Counted from the first letter of the stretch, positions 42,633 through 54,389 are shown. The stretch: DNA of 64,000 nucleotides from CAYYFX01 sp046330135 (GCA_046330135.1 JAXLTI010000003.1:496001-560000), one strand, 5' to 3'. A program made the numbers and translations. Notes: generated by a model from the sequence alone, not told the origin.

Positions 42633-43190
42633 CTACTTGTCGGGAGCGTGCTCGACCTTCACGACGGCTCCGGAGGGACCGTAGGTCAGCACCGTCCCCT
42701 CCCACGGGCCCATGTCGATCGGACCGTCGTTCGAGTAGATCTGCGTCGCGGTCGACGCGCGCACGAACGCCTGCGTGATCTGGGCCAGTCGATAGCAGAG
42801 GAGGTTCCCGTCCCCGTCCCGGCCCTCGCAGCCCGGCGTGATGTACGCGGCGCCGCAACCGAGGATCTCGATCTTCTTCACCTTGCCGCGGATCCTCACG
42901 AACTGCGAGATCGTCCCCAGGACGATGCCCTCGCGGCAGAACTGGATGCCCGAGCCCCCCTGGCTGTACACGGCGAGCGAGTTCCCGCGGCTGCCCGCCA
43001 GGAACCCCGTCCGGGTCTCGTACCCGTGCGCGAGGATCTTCAGCGAGGCGTCCCCTTTGTACTGCTCCGACTTCGTCCCGATCCAGCGGAACGGCCAGTC
43101 GAGCGGCGTGTTCTCGTCCACTTCGAGGACCTCGTCGCCACGAGGCCGCGGCCCGATCAAGCGAACGTCTCGAATGATGAGTTCCTGCAC
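42633..43190 (-). CDS. Unknown protein, possible caspase-like (clan CD) fold
   Basis: 185 residues from a GTG with SD AGAGGG. No signal peptide. I do not recognise the family. It has a hydrophobic block ending in His-Gly (LKILAHGYE, His55) and a later hydrophobic block ending in Gly-Cys (KKIEILGCGAAYI, Cys112), the order and spacing seen in clan CD cysteine peptidases and DUF4347-like domains. The region between is Gly-rich (QGGSGIQFCREG). A peptidase role is a hypothesis only. Stands alone between two secreted-protein genes. Confidence 0.55.
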   Translation of the reverse strand: MQELIIRDVRLIGPRPRGDEVLEVDENTPLDWPFRWIGTKSEQYKGDASLKILAHGYETRTGFLAGSRGNSLAVYSQGGSGIQFCREGIVLGTISQFVRIRGKVKKIEILGCGAAYITPGCEGRDGDGNLLCYRLAQITQAFVRASTATQIYSNDGPIDMGPWEGTVLTYGPSGAVVKVEHAPDK

Positions 43191-43292
43191 GCGTGCCCTC
43201 TTCGTTGGCGGGGTGCCGTCGGCCCAGCGGCAGGCGCCGACCGGAAGAGGGCGGAGACTAGCAGAACACCGTCGGCCTGGACCAGACCCTGC

Positions 43293-45794
43293 TCAGCGCG
43301 CCACGACGATCCTCCGCGTGACCGTCTTCCCGCCGGCGGTGACGCGGCAGAAGTCCACGCCGCTCGCGAGCGGCCGGCCCGACGCGTCCCGCCCCTCGAA
43401 CGGGATCCGCACCCAGCCCGGCCCGGCGCCGCGTTGCGTCAGCGTGCGCAGCAAGCGGCCGCCGACGTCGAAGATCTCGAGGGACACGTCGGAGCGCGAC
43501 GGCAGGCCGATGTCGAACTCGGTCGTCGTCTCGAACGGATTGGGATGGTTCGGCAGGAGCATCAGGCCCGTGATGGCCGGTAGATCCCCGATGCCGGTCG
43601 CCGAGGGAACGCCCGCTTCGTTCGACGCGGGGCTCTGGTTCGCGTGGACGTCCGAGGCCGTCACGACGTAGTAGAGCGACGTCCCCGGCGCGCCCGCGTC
43701 GAGGCGCACCGTGTCGGCCGCGGTCGCGAGGAAGTGCGCCTGGTCCGCGACCACGCCGGGCGTGTCGGACCGATAGATCGAGTAGTCGCGCAGGTCGCCG
43801 TCGGGGACGCGGTTCCAGTGCAGCAGAACGTCGGCGCCGATTCGCTCCGCCACGAGCATGAGCGGCGGCGCGGGCGCGAGGTTGTCCGAGGAGTGGCCGC
43901 TCAGCGCGTTCGACGCGTACGCCACGTACGAGTCGTCCTTGTCGTGCGCGGCCACCATGAAGTACTCGGTTCCCGGATTGCCCTGCACCGAGTCGGCGCG
44001 CGTCGGCGCCGCGAAGGAGTACGCCGGCCAGCCTTGCGCATCTTGAGTCCCCACCAGCTCCCAGTAGTAGTTCGGCGGGTTCGTGAGCTGCAGGTACACC
44101 GAGCCGCCCGAGCGGAGGCGAGCCGCCGGCACGTCCGCGAGCGACGTCAGCACGTGACCGGCGTCCGCCGCGGGCGGCGCATCCACGGCGCGCCAGATGG
44201 AGTAGCTGCCGATCGTTCGCGGCACCGGGAGATCGCGCCCGCTCGCCGCCCAGTTGACGGCGACGTGACCGCCCTGGTCGTGGGGAACGTCCGCCACGGA
44301 GGCCACCGTCGGCTCCGGGTGGCCCCAGGCACCGTACCCGCCTTCGACTCGCTGCGCGTAGGGGTACACGGCGTTCCCGCTGCGAGCGTCGACCCACGCG
44401 ACGATCGCCCCGCCGGTCCCGTCGGGCGCGAGCTGAGGCCCGCCCTGTCCGCCCGCGGCCTGACACAGCGCGACGCCGTTCGCGGCCCACTGCGAAGTGC
44501 CGGAGGCGCTGAGCCGTTGGGCGAAGATGTCCACGTTCGAGGAGCCGGCCCGATCGTCCGCCCAGGTGAAGAGCGCACCCCCCGATCCGTCGGAAGCGAC
44601 TTGCGGGCTTTGAGCGTACGTCCCCAGCGTCGCGATCGGCAGGCCGTTTCCGGCCCATCGGAACCCGCCGCCGGCGTCGAGAAGCTGCGCGTACATGCCC
44701 CACGTGGACCCGTTTCGGCGATCGGTCCACGCCACGATGGCTCCGCCCGACCCCGACGCCGCGACGGTCGGATACAGCTGGTCGTCGACCGCGGCGCAGA
44801 CCGGAACGCCGTACTGGGTCCACTGCGCGGCTCCCGTCGCGCTCAGATGCTGGGCGTAGATGTCCGTGGTCGTGCCCCCGTAACGCCAGTCCCGCCACGC
44901 GAGGATGGCGCCCGACGCACCGTCCGGCGCGATCACGATCATGTCCTCGCCGCCCGTCGGCGTCATGCACACCGAGTCGCCGGCGGCGGCCCAGAGAGGG
45001 GCCCCGGCGCCGCTCACTCGCTGCGCGAACGCGTGCCAGCTCCCGTTCCGATTGTCCCGCCAAGCGATGATCGCCCCGCCTGCGGCGTCGGAGACGAGGG
45101 TCGGCTCGATCTGGTAGGCCGCGGCCGGCGCGCCGGGGGACGCCGGAACCCCGTCCGACGCCCAGAGCGCCGTTCCCGAGGCGTTGACCCGACGAGCGTA
45201 GATGCGCTGCGCCGAATTGCGCGAGTCCGACCACGTCACGATGGCGCCGCCCGATCCGTCCGGTGCGATCTGCGGGAAGTACTGGGCTGCGGAGTTCGTG
45301 CAAAGAGGCACGCCGTTCGCCACCCACAGCGGGGCGCCCGCGGCGTTGATGCGTTGCGCGTAGATGTCCGTCGACGAGCCGCGATCGTCCTGCCAGGTCA
45401 CGATCGCGCCGCCCGCTCCGTCCGGGACGATCGCGCCCACCGGGCTCACGATCTGGTCGCCGAGCGCCGCGCAAATCGTGATCCCGTTGGCCCCCCACAG
45501 ATCCGTTCCGAACGGGTCGACCCGCTGAGCGTAGACGTTGTAGTCGGGGCCGGTCCGATAGTCGGACCAGGCGATGATGGCTCCCCCGGCACCATCGGGG
45601 ATCGCCGCCACGGCGTCGTACGCGCTCCCGTTGCTGCCCGACAGAATCGTCCCGTCGGGCTGCCACTGGGCTCGCGACACGCCGGGCAGGAACATCGGCA
45701 GAAGCGCGCATGCGACTCGCGCCGGGTGGGCGAGCAGGGCGCGAGCGCGGGCCGAGCGGCGACGGATCCGAGGATCGGTGCTGAGGGGCTCCAT
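43293..45794 (-). CDS. Large secreted repeat protein with FlgD-like tail
   Basis: 833 residues from the second ATG (45794), which is better spaced from GGAGG than the first at 45803. Signal region RVACALLPMFLPGVSRAQW. About ten repeats of roughly 50 residues (pattern vAPDGsGGAIvaW.D.Rng...iYaQrvna.G...Wa.nGv.lc) form a propeller-like array. Fibronectin-like domains follow, then a FlgD-like tail (LEIFDVGGRLLRTLTQRG, ending RRIVVAR). Function unknown; surface location inferred. Confidence 0.85.
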   Translation of the reverse strand: MEPLSTDPRIRRRSARARALLAHPARVACALLPMFLPGVSRAQWQPDGTILSGSNGSAYDAVAAIPDGAGGAIIAWSDYRTGPDYNVYAQRVDPFGTDLWGANGITICAALGDQIVSPVGAIVPDGAGGAIVTWQDDRGSSTDIYAQRINAAGAPLWVANGVPLCTNSAAQYFPQIAPDGSGGAIVTWSDSRNSAQRIYARRVNASGTALWASDGVPASPGAPAAAYQIEPTLVSDAAGGAIIAWRDNRNGSWHAFAQRVSGAGAPLWAAAGDSVCMTPTGGEDMIVIAPDGASGAILAWRDWRYGGTTTDIYAQHLSATGAAQWTQYGVPVCAAVDDQLYPTVAASGSGGAIVAWTDRRNGSTWGMYAQLLDAGGGFRWAGNGLPIATLGTYAQSPQVASDGSGGALFTWADDRAGSSNVDIFAQRLSASGTSQWAANGVALCQAAGGQGGPQLAPDGTGGAIVAWVDARSGNAVYPYAQRVEGGYGAWGHPEPTVASVADVPHDQGGHVAVNWAASGRDLPVPRTIGSYSIWRAVDAPPAADAGHVLTSLADVPAARLRSGGSVYLQLTNPPNYYWELVGTQDAQGWPAYSFAAPTRADSVQGNPGTEYFMVAAHDKDDSYVAYASNALSGHSSDNLAPAPPLMLVAERIGADVLLHWNRVPDGDLRDYSIYRSDTPGVVADQAHFLATAADTVRLDAGAPGTSLYYVVTASDVHANQSPASNEAGVPSATGIGDLPAITGLMLLPNHPNPFETTTEFDIGLPSRSDVSLEIFDVGGRLLRTLTQRGAGPGWVRIPFEGRDASGRPLASGVDFCRVTAGGKTVTRRIVVAR

Positions 45795-46108
45795 GGGGCG
45801 CATCCTCCGGAGGGCGTGGAATGGCGTCGAGGCGCCCGGGCAGCCTCCCCGCCGCGCAGGACCTCGTCACCGAATACGTCTCAGGGCGCGCCGGCGAACA
45901 TGCGAGGGTCGGCAGCAGGTGGTGGCGTCCTGGGACACTGCCGGCAGGTCTCGCCCCTTGCTGCCACCTGACAATCTCGTCATGATGAGGTCGGACACGG
46001 TCCTGCCCGTCCCGCGTGGTTGCCGTCGGTTCCGTTGATCCGCTAGGTCGCGCGCGGCTCCCGACCATTCTCGAGTGGCTCGCCCGCAACTCCGCGGTCG
46101 CTCGCACG
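45795..46108. other. Intergenic region
   Basis: About 310 bp upstream of the repeat-protein gene and downstream of the transpeptidase operon, same strand. I see no clear terminator, promoter or RNA gene. Confidence 0.4.
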
Positions 46109-46825
46109 TCACTCTCCTGCGGCGGCCGCGATCTCCGTGCCGTCCGCGCGCAAGGTCGGCGGCAGGATCAGGAGGCTCACGTCGGGGGGCAGCGAGCGGT
46201 AGAACGCGTCGGAGTCGTCCGGCGCGAGGAAGAGCCGCAGGCGCGCTCGATCGGACGAGTGCGGGCGGAGCGCCGCGATCCGATCCCCCCAGCCGGTCTT
46301 CCACGCCTCGAACCGGGAGCGGCGAGCCGGTGTCGCTCGAACCTCCAGGGCCATGCCGCCCGCGAACCGGACGAAGAAGCGCTCCGGCGCGATGATCATC
46401 TCCTCGGGCGGAGGCGGCACCGGCACGTCCTCGGATGCTTCGGTGCGATTCGGGTCCGGCGGCGCGGCGTCGATCTCGATCCGATCCCGCTTGCGCGTGG
46501 GCACGAGCACGCCGCTGCGCCACACCTGCTCCAGCCAGCGCGCGTCCACGGAGTCGCCGCGACGCCACGCGAACGCGACGCGCGGCGTCGCCAGCTCCAT
46601 GGCCTCGATCGGGTACTCGCGGAGCACCGCCCCCTGCAAGAGCAGCGACACCCGCGACGCGCCGGGCTCCACCACCAGCACGAACGTCGAGTCCGACGCG
46701 AGGTCGACGAGATGAGCCAGGGCCGCCGTCTCCAGGGACGGGGGGGTCGCTTCCGCCGCGGCATGCCGCGCCCGAGGCGACGGGGCCGTCGCGAGAAGTG
46801 CAGCCAGGAGAAGCGGACCCGTCAT
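46109..46825 (-). CDS. Unknown exported protein in the L,D-transpeptidase operon
   Basis: 238 residues. Signal peptide MTGPLLLAALLATAPSPRA. The mature part is a mixed alpha/beta sequence without recognised motifs (STFVLVVEPGASRVSLLLQG, FFVRFAGGMALEVRATPARR, DVSLLILPPTLRADG) and a Pro-rich stretch VPVPPPPEE in the middle. It starts 9 bp after the upstream transpeptidase stop with SD GAGG, so a role with cell-wall enzymes in the periplasm is likely by context only. Confidence 0.65.
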   Translation of the reverse strand: MTGPLLLAALLATAPSPRARHAAAEATPPSLETAALAHLVDLASDSTFVLVVEPGASRVSLLLQGAVLREYPIEAMELATPRVAFAWRRGDSVDARWLEQVWRSGVLVPTRKRDRIEIDAAPPDPNRTEASEDVPVPPPPEEMIIAPERFFVRFAGGMALEVRATPARRSRFEAWKTGWGDRIAALRPHSSDRARLRLFLAPDDSDAFYRSLPPDVSLLILPPTLRADGTEIAAAAGE

Positions 46826-46834
46826 CGAAGGGCC

Positions 46835-47488
46835 TCAGTAGATGTACACGGGCGTGCCGAGCTGCACGGCGTGATAGACCTCGCGCAGGTCGTCGTCGCC
46901 GAGGCGAATGCAGCCGTGGCTGACGTTGCGCCCGAGGAGCCGCGTGTAGAGCGTCCCGTGGATGAGGTACCCGTCGCCGAAGTAGCACGCGTACTCGCCG
47001 AGCATGTTGCGCTGAAAGCGCTCGGCCGGGTTGTTCGGGATGGGCACACCTTCCTCCACGAACGCCCAATCGGGCTTGTTCCAGATCGGGTCTTCCACCT
47101 TGCGCCAGATGTGGAACACCCCGCGCGGCGTGTCGAAGACCCACTTCCGCTGGCCCCCGTACTCTCGGAGGATCATCCCGGACCCGGCGGAGCACACGGC
47201 CTTGCGGATCAGCTCGTCGCCGCGCTTGAGGTAGAGGCGGTTGTGAGTCTGGTCGATCACGACGTGCACGCCGTGCGGCCGGCGATGGTCGAGCTGGGCG
47301 CGAAGCTGGCGCCGGCGCGCGTCTTCCCCGGCACGGGGAGCGGGCCGCTCCGACGCGGACGCGTCCAGCGACGTGCCGGGCGGGCCGAGCGCAACGCTCG
47401 AGAGCGGCCGGCGCGCGTATCCGGTGCCGGCGATCGCGAGCGCCAGGACGAGAGCTCCGCCGCCGAGGCCCGCCAGGAGAGCCCTCAT
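46835..47488 (-). CDS. L,D-transpeptidase (YkuD family)
   Basis: 217 residues from the ATG at 47488 (SD GGAG). An N-terminal membrane/signal segment (LLAGLGGGALVLALAIAGTGY) and a basic linker precede the YkuD domain: VHVVIDQTHNRLYLKRGDEL, the loop GYLIHGTLYTRLLG, and the catalytic motif NVSHGCIRLGDDD with Cys193. It would cross-link peptidoglycan stems (3-3) or attach proteins to them in the periplasm. Its ATG overlaps the stop of the preceding transpeptidase gene (ATGA). Confidence 0.92.
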   Translation of the reverse strand: MRALLAGLGGGALVLALAIAGTGYARRPLSSVALGPPGTSLDASASERPAPRAGEDARRRQLRAQLDHRRPHGVHVVIDQTHNRLYLKRGDELIRKAVCSAGSGMILREYGGQRKWVFDTPRGVFHIWRKVEDPIWNKPDWAFVEEGVPIPNNPAERFQRNMLGEYACYFGDGYLIHGTLYTRLLGRNVSHGCIRLGDDDLREVYHAVQLGTPVYIY

Positions 47489-48645
47489 GGGGACTCCGTC
47501 GGCGATTCCCTCCGATGGCGATCGACCAACCCCGCGAGCCTCCCGTCCCCCCCGTCGCCACCGACGATCGTCACCGGCGTTCCGACTCTCACGTGCTGGA
47601 AGATGCGGTCCATCTCCGTGTTGCGCACGGCGACGCATCCGCGCGTCCAGTCGCTGCCGCGGCCCCCTTCGCCGTGGATCTCGATGAGCCCGCCCGGGCT
47701 GGCTCCCTTCGGGATCTCGCCCTGGCGACGCGCGCGGTCGAAGCGGGCGCGATCTTCCGCGTTCGGGTAGTCCAGGAGCAGCGCCTTGTAGTAGTGAGAC
47801 TGGCCGCGGCTCTTCAACGCCGCGACCTTGTATCTCCCTTCGGGCGTGGCCGCATCGCGCGAGACCCGCTTGTCGCGCGCCCAGTTCGGGCCCAGGTCCA
47901 CGTCGCAGGTCATCAGGGATCGGCCGCCGTCATAGAGCATCAGCTGGTGGGAGTCCTTCAGGACCACGATCGCGGCGTCCCCCGTGCGGCTCGACCAGGA
48001 CACCGTCTCGTCGATCCACTTCCGCCACCGGCTCACCAGCTCGGGATCGCGGTACCTCGACGCCGTGTTGGCCGCGCGCTCGGTCACGTCGTGCGCCAGC
48101 ACGACCGCGCGCTCGGCGAGCTGCGCAGAACGGGCCACGGCCCCCTGCTTGCGCTGGAGCCGGGCTTCCTCCAGGGCGAGGCGCGCCTGCAGGTAGGTGG
48201 ATCGCTCCGCATGCGTGAGCGGAACGGCGTCCGCGAAGCGCACCGACTCGGCGACGGCCTGCTCCGCCTCGGCCAGGGCGCTGGTGGCGGCGGCCGTGCC
48301 GCTCCGGCTGCGGCTGCGGGCCAGGTCTCTCACCGCCCGACTCTTCTGCTCGGACGCGGCGATGGAGAGCCTCACCGGGCGGAAATCGCGAAACGGAAGG
48401 AGGCGGACTTCCTGGCGCCGGTGCTCGGCGCTCGCCTGACGAAACGCGGCCTCCGCGCCGGCCAACTCCTGAGGAGCCCAGGTGGCCGCGTCCGCGCGGC
48501 GCGCCTCGTCCAGCGCACGCCGCGCCACCATGAGTTGGGGAAACGCGGGATCGGTGGTTCCGCGCACGATGGGGTATGCCAAGGCCGCCGATCCGGCGAG
48601 GGCGAGGGCGACCGTGGTCGCCCACGCCCAACGAATGCGCACCAC
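47485..48645 (-). CDS. L,D-transpeptidase with N-terminal helical domain
   Basis: 386 residues from a GTG at 48645 (GGGGAGGC upstream). Signal segment AWATTVALALAGSAALAYP. Residues 40-190 are Ala/Glu/Arg-rich helices resembling the small lipoprotein encoded upstream (EAAFRQASAEHRRQEVRLLP). The C-terminal YkuD domain has DAAIVVLKDSHQLMLYDGG and the catalytic GLIEIHGEGGRGSDWTRGCV, where the Cys of TRGC is the nucleophile. The helices may dock onto envelope partners. Operon with the neighbours on both sides. Confidence 0.9.
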   Translation of the reverse strand: MVRIRWAWATTVALALAGSAALAYPIVRGTTDPAFPQLMVARRALDEARRADAATWAPQELAGAEAAFRQASAEHRRQEVRLLPFRDFRPVRLSIAASEQKSRAVRDLARSRSRSGTAAATSALAEAEQAVAESVRFADAVPLTHAERSTYLQARLALEEARLQRKQGAVARSAQLAERAVVLAHDVTERAANTASRYRDPELVSRWRKWIDETVSWSSRTGDAAIVVLKDSHQLMLYDGGRSLMTCDVDLGPNWARDKRVSRDAATPEGRYKVAALKSRGQSHYYKALLLDYPNAEDRARFDRARRQGEIPKGASPGGLIEIHGEGGRGSDWTRGCVAVRNTEMDRIFQHVRVGTPVTIVGGDGGDGRLAGLVDRHRRESPTESP

Positions 48646-48676
48646 GCCTCCCCGCCCCCGCCTCCCCGCGCCTACG

Positions 48677-49288
48677 CTACTTCTTGGCCGGCGCCTTCGC
48701 CGGAGCCTTCACCTTGGCCATCGCTTCTTCGATCTGCGTCTTGACGCTCGTGATCGCGGTCTTCGCCGCCTCGGCCTTCGTCAGCGCGTCCTTGTACTTC
48801 TCCGTGGTGAGCAGAGTGTCCGCCTGAGCGAGGCTCATGCCGGCACCATCCAGGTCCGTCTTCAGGGCCGCGAGATCCGTCGCCGAGCCCTTGCCCTTCG
48901 GGGCCTTCTCCAGCATCGCCATGGTATCGGTGAGCAGCGCCTTGCCTTCCTGAATGGCCGTCGTGGACTGCGTCTTGGCCAGATCCATGGCCTGCTGCGC
49001 GCTCGCCTGTGCGCGGTCGACCGCGGCCTTCGCGGCCACAGCCTTCTCCGTCGCCGCCTTGTACGAGCGGAACAACGGGAACTTGCCGGCCTGGGCGTCC
49101 ATCTCCGCCTGCAGGTCCGCATACGAGTCCTCGGCAGCCTTCATCGCCTCGGGTGCGTACTCCTGCGCGCCCTTCGTGCGCGCCGCCTCGAGCGCCGCCT
49201 TGGTCGCGTCGACGTCCTGCTGCGGCGGTTGGCCGCAGCCGGCGGTGAGGATGACAGCAACAAGACCGACTGCGAGAGCGCCACGCAT
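48677..49288 (-). CDS. Helical lipoprotein (DUF4398-like)
   Basis: 203 residues; SD GGGGGGAAG before the ATG at 49288. Signal peptide II site AVILTAGCGQ. The rest is an Ala/Lys/Glu-rich coiled coil (AALEAARTKGAQEYAPEAMK, ATEKAVAAKAAVDRAQASAQ) with a Lys/Pro/Ala end that could contact peptidoglycan. The pattern resembles DUF4398 helical lipoproteins, which occur with envelope enzymes. First gene of the transpeptidase operon; a tether or spacer role like Lpp is inferred. Confidence 0.8.
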   Translation of the reverse strand: MRGALAVGLVAVILTAGCGQPPQQDVDATKAALEAARTKGAQEYAPEAMKAAEDSYADLQAEMDAQAGKFPLFRSYKAATEKAVAAKAAVDRAQASAQQAMDLAKTQSTTAIQEGKALLTDTMAMLEKAPKGKGSATDLAALKTDLDGAGMSLAQADTLLTTEKYKDALTKAEAAKTAITSVKTQIEEAMAKVKAPAKAPAKK

Positions 49289-49500
49289 AGTGCTTCCCCC
49301 CGAATCCGGACCCATCGAACCTCGTCCCCGGTGATTCCGAGGACTCCGGGCGCATGATACCTCTCTCCGGGCGGAGGAACAGGTCGGAAGCGGAGTCGGT
49401 TCCCGCCGAAGAGTCAGATTCGTCGCAACTGACGTAATACCAATGGATTCCAGCATCGGTCCCGGCGGTCCTCCGCGGCCGCCGAAGTCGCGGAAACCCG

Positions 49501-51342
49501 TCAGATGCGGGCCTGGTACGTGTACAGCTCGTGATAGCGGCCCTTCCGGGCGATCAGTTCGTCGTGCGTTCCGCGCTCCACGATGCGTCCACTCTCGAGG
49601 ACGAGGATCTGGTCCGCTCGCCGGATGGTGCTCAGACGGTGCGCGATGACGAGGGTGGTGCGTCCCGACATGAGCCGCGCCAGGCTCTCCTGGATGAACG
49701 CCTCGCTCTCGTTGTCGAGCGAAGACGTGGCCTCATCGAGAATCAGGACCCGCGCGTCCGAGAGCACGGCCCGCGCGATGGCGATTCGCTGGCGCTGTCC
49801 CCCGGAGAGCTTCACGCCCCGCTCGCCGATGAGCGTGTCCAGTCCGTCCTCGAAGCGCCCCGCGAACTCGTCGACGTGCGCGGCGGCCACCGCGGACGCC
49901 AGCGTCGGCTCGTCCGCGTCCGGGCGCGCGAAGAGGATGTTGTCGCGAATCGTCCCCTCGAAGAGGAACTCGTCCTGGAGCACGACGCCCAGCTGGCGCC
50001 GGTAGCTGTCCAGCTTCACCGTCGCGAGATCGCAGCCATCCACGCGGACGACGCCCCGCGTGGGCGTGCGGAACGACGCGGCGAGCCCGGCCACCGTGGA
50101 CTTCCCGGAGCCCGAGCTGCCCACGAGCGCGGTGACGGATCCGGCGGACGCTTCGAAGCTCACGTCCACGAGGACGTCCTGCCCCGACGCGTACGCGAAC
50201 GAGACGTTCTCGAAGGTGATGTCCCCGCGCACCGGACCCAGCACGATGGTTCGCCCCGGATCCTCGCCCTCCGGCGGCATCGCGAGGATCTCCTCCATCC
50301 GATCCAGGCCCGCGAAGGCCTCGGTCAGCTGCGTGCCGATGTTGCTCATCTGCACGATCGGCGCGATGAGGAAGGCCAGGTACAAGGTGAACGCGACGAA
50401 GTCGCCGACCGTCATGTGCCCGGCGATGATCATCGCCCCGCCCACGCCCATGATGATGACGCTCGTGAGGCCCATGAGGAGCGTCGCGAGGCTGGTGACG
50501 AGGCTCGTGGCGGTCAACGACTCCCGCACGTTCTCGAAAACGCGATCCACGCCGCGCTCGAACGTGTCGCACTCCTGCGCCTCCGCGGCGAACCCCTTGA
50601 TGACGCGAATGCCGCCGAGCGTCTCGGTGAGACGGCCCGTGACCTCCGCGGTGATGGCGCCGCGGCGCCGGAAAATGGGCCGCACGTACGCGAACGCCTT
50701 GATCGAGATGAGACCGAAGGCCACGAGGGGAACGAAGGCATAGAGCGTCATCATCGGGTTGATCTTGATCAACACGACGAGCGCGACCACGGCGGTGAGC
50801 ACGCCGCCCACGAGCTGCACGAGGCCCGTCCCCACGAGATTCCGCACGCCCTCGACGTCGTTCATGATGCGCGAGACCAGCGCGCCGGACTTGCTGTTGT
50901 CGAAGAACGCGATCGGCAAGCGGATGATGTGCCGCTGCATCTGCGCGCGCAGCACGGAGATGAGGTGCTGCGCCTCGACGCTCAGCAGGCGGGTCAGCCA
51001 GTAGGAAGTGGCCGACTGGGCGATCAGCGCCGCGCCCACGACGACCAAGAGGCGCCGCAGGAGCGAGACGTCCTTCGCCACGATCACCTTGTCGATCAGG
51101 TACTTCGTCGAGCCGGGCAGGACGAGGCCCGCCACCCGGTTGATCGCCACCAGGACGAGCCCGAAGAGGATCAGCTTCCTCCGCGGCCAGACGATCGTCT
51201 CGAACACGTGCCGCATGCTGGAGAGCGAGATCTTGCGAGCCTTCGGCGGCTCGTCGTCCACCACGCCCCGGATCGGGCGAGGCACGGGCGGGGCGGGCGG
51301 CGTGGCCGCCTTCGTGGAAGGCGCTTCCGACTGGACCGTCAT
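49501..51342 (-). CDS. MsbA-like ABC exporter, full half-transporter
   Basis: 613 residues. A Pro-rich cytoplasmic N-terminus, six transmembrane helices (about 55-340), then the ATPase. The ATPase has Walker A ALVGSSGSGKST, Q-loop LGVVLQDEFLFEG, signature KLSGGQRQR, Walker B VLILDEATSS and H-loop LVIAHRLSTI. All catalytic residues are present. As a homodimer it would export lipids, drugs or peptides across the inner membrane; lipid A flipping is possible but unproven. The SD is weak. Confidence 0.92.
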   Translation of the reverse strand: MTVQSEAPSTKAATPPAPPVPRPIRGVVDDEPPKARKISLSSMRHVFETIVWPRRKLILFGLVLVAINRVAGLVLPGSTKYLIDKVIVAKDVSLLRRLLVVVGAALIAQSATSYWLTRLLSVEAQHLISVLRAQMQRHIIRLPIAFFDNSKSGALVSRIMNDVEGVRNLVGTGLVQLVGGVLTAVVALVVLIKINPMMTLYAFVPLVAFGLISIKAFAYVRPIFRRRGAITAEVTGRLTETLGGIRVIKGFAAEAQECDTFERGVDRVFENVRESLTATSLVTSLATLLMGLTSVIIMGVGGAMIIAGHMTVGDFVAFTLYLAFLIAPIVQMSNIGTQLTEAFAGLDRMEEILAMPPEGEDPGRTIVLGPVRGDITFENVSFAYASGQDVLVDVSFEASAGSVTALVGSSGSGKSTVAGLAASFRTPTRGVVRVDGCDLATVKLDSYRRQLGVVLQDEFLFEGTIRDNILFARPDADEPTLASAVAAAHVDEFAGRFEDGLDTLIGERGVKLSGGQRQRIAIARAVLSDARVLILDEATSSLDNESEAFIQESLARLMSGRTTLVIAHRLSTIRRADQILVLESGRIVERGTHDELIARKGRYHELYTYQARI

Positions 51343-51374
51343 TCAGATTCCCCGCTCTGCGGCTCCCCCTCGGG

Positions 51375-51767
51375 CTAGGGCTTGTCGCGGGACCCGTCGG
51401 CGCAGCCGCTCATGCCCCAGCGCAGGCTGTCCGTGGAAGGGCGAGACCAGGAGTGCCCCGCCGCCTTGCGGATGACGAAGACGAGCGGGATGTAGCCGAT
51501 GAGCTTCGCCGGGTCGTAGCCGAGGGTGAGGGCGCCCATCACGACGGTGGACGTCTTGCCGCTGGCGACCTGCCAGCGCGCGTACATGTAGTGCTCCGCC
51601 GCGGCCAGCTCGCGATCGTCGCCGTCGGGGTCTTCCTTCTCCCGCTTCTGGTAGAGCCAGGCCCAAGCCATCTCCAGTTGACTCGCGATGGGCTTGTAGC
51701 TGCTGTTCGCGGCCATCGCCTTGTCGATGTAGCCCTGCGTCTTCTTGTCGTCGAAGGACCAGCCCAT
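51375..51767 (-). CDS. Small unknown protein upstream of the ABC exporter
   Basis: 130 residues, ATG with SD AGAGGCACC. The N-terminus is soluble and helical (KKTQGYIDKAMAANSSYKPI, EMAWAWLYQKREKED), followed by a hydrophobic stretch (TVVMGALTLGYDPAKLIGYI, PLVFVIRKAAG) that could insert in the membrane. No recognised domain. It ends 32 bp before the ABC exporter start, so co-expression is likely. Confidence 0.6.
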   Translation of the reverse strand: MGWSFDDKKTQGYIDKAMAANSSYKPIASQLEMAWAWLYQKREKEDPDGDDRELAAAEHYMYARWQVASGKTSTVVMGALTLGYDPAKLIGYIPLVFVIRKAAGHSWSRPSTDSLRWGMSGCADGSRDKP

Positions 51768-52066
51768 GGTGCCTCTGCCCCGGTTCGGTCGGTGCTGCGC
51801 GACGGTGGGCGCGCATCATGCGACCTGGAACCCGACCCTGGCAATGGGCCGGACGGGCTCATCGGGCGGGCGAAACGCCCCGCGCGCACCACGCGGCACG
51901 CTCGAGAAGGAGGTCGCGTTCGCGCGCGTTCCGCGTGAGGGACCCCCGTCACCCGCCCTCAGTCCGCGCTGGACGGTCCGCGGGGCACCCTGCCACAATC
52001 GTCGCCCTTGCGGCGTCGCGCGGCGACGCTGCCGAAGCCCATGACCCCTCCCCAGGCTCACCCACG

Positions 52067-54388
<2,322 letters not shown>

Positions 54389-54389
54389 G

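Noticed and set aside
39148..42684. Long plus-strand open frame across the repeats and the M1 peptidase gene
   Set aside because: It is antisense to a clear zinc peptidase and crosses palindromic repeats; composition is shadow-like.
45795..46108. GGGGCGAGACC/GGCAG stretch as a possible riboswitch
   Set aside because: No known riboswitch consensus (c-di-GMP, SAM, cobalamin) could be matched by eye.
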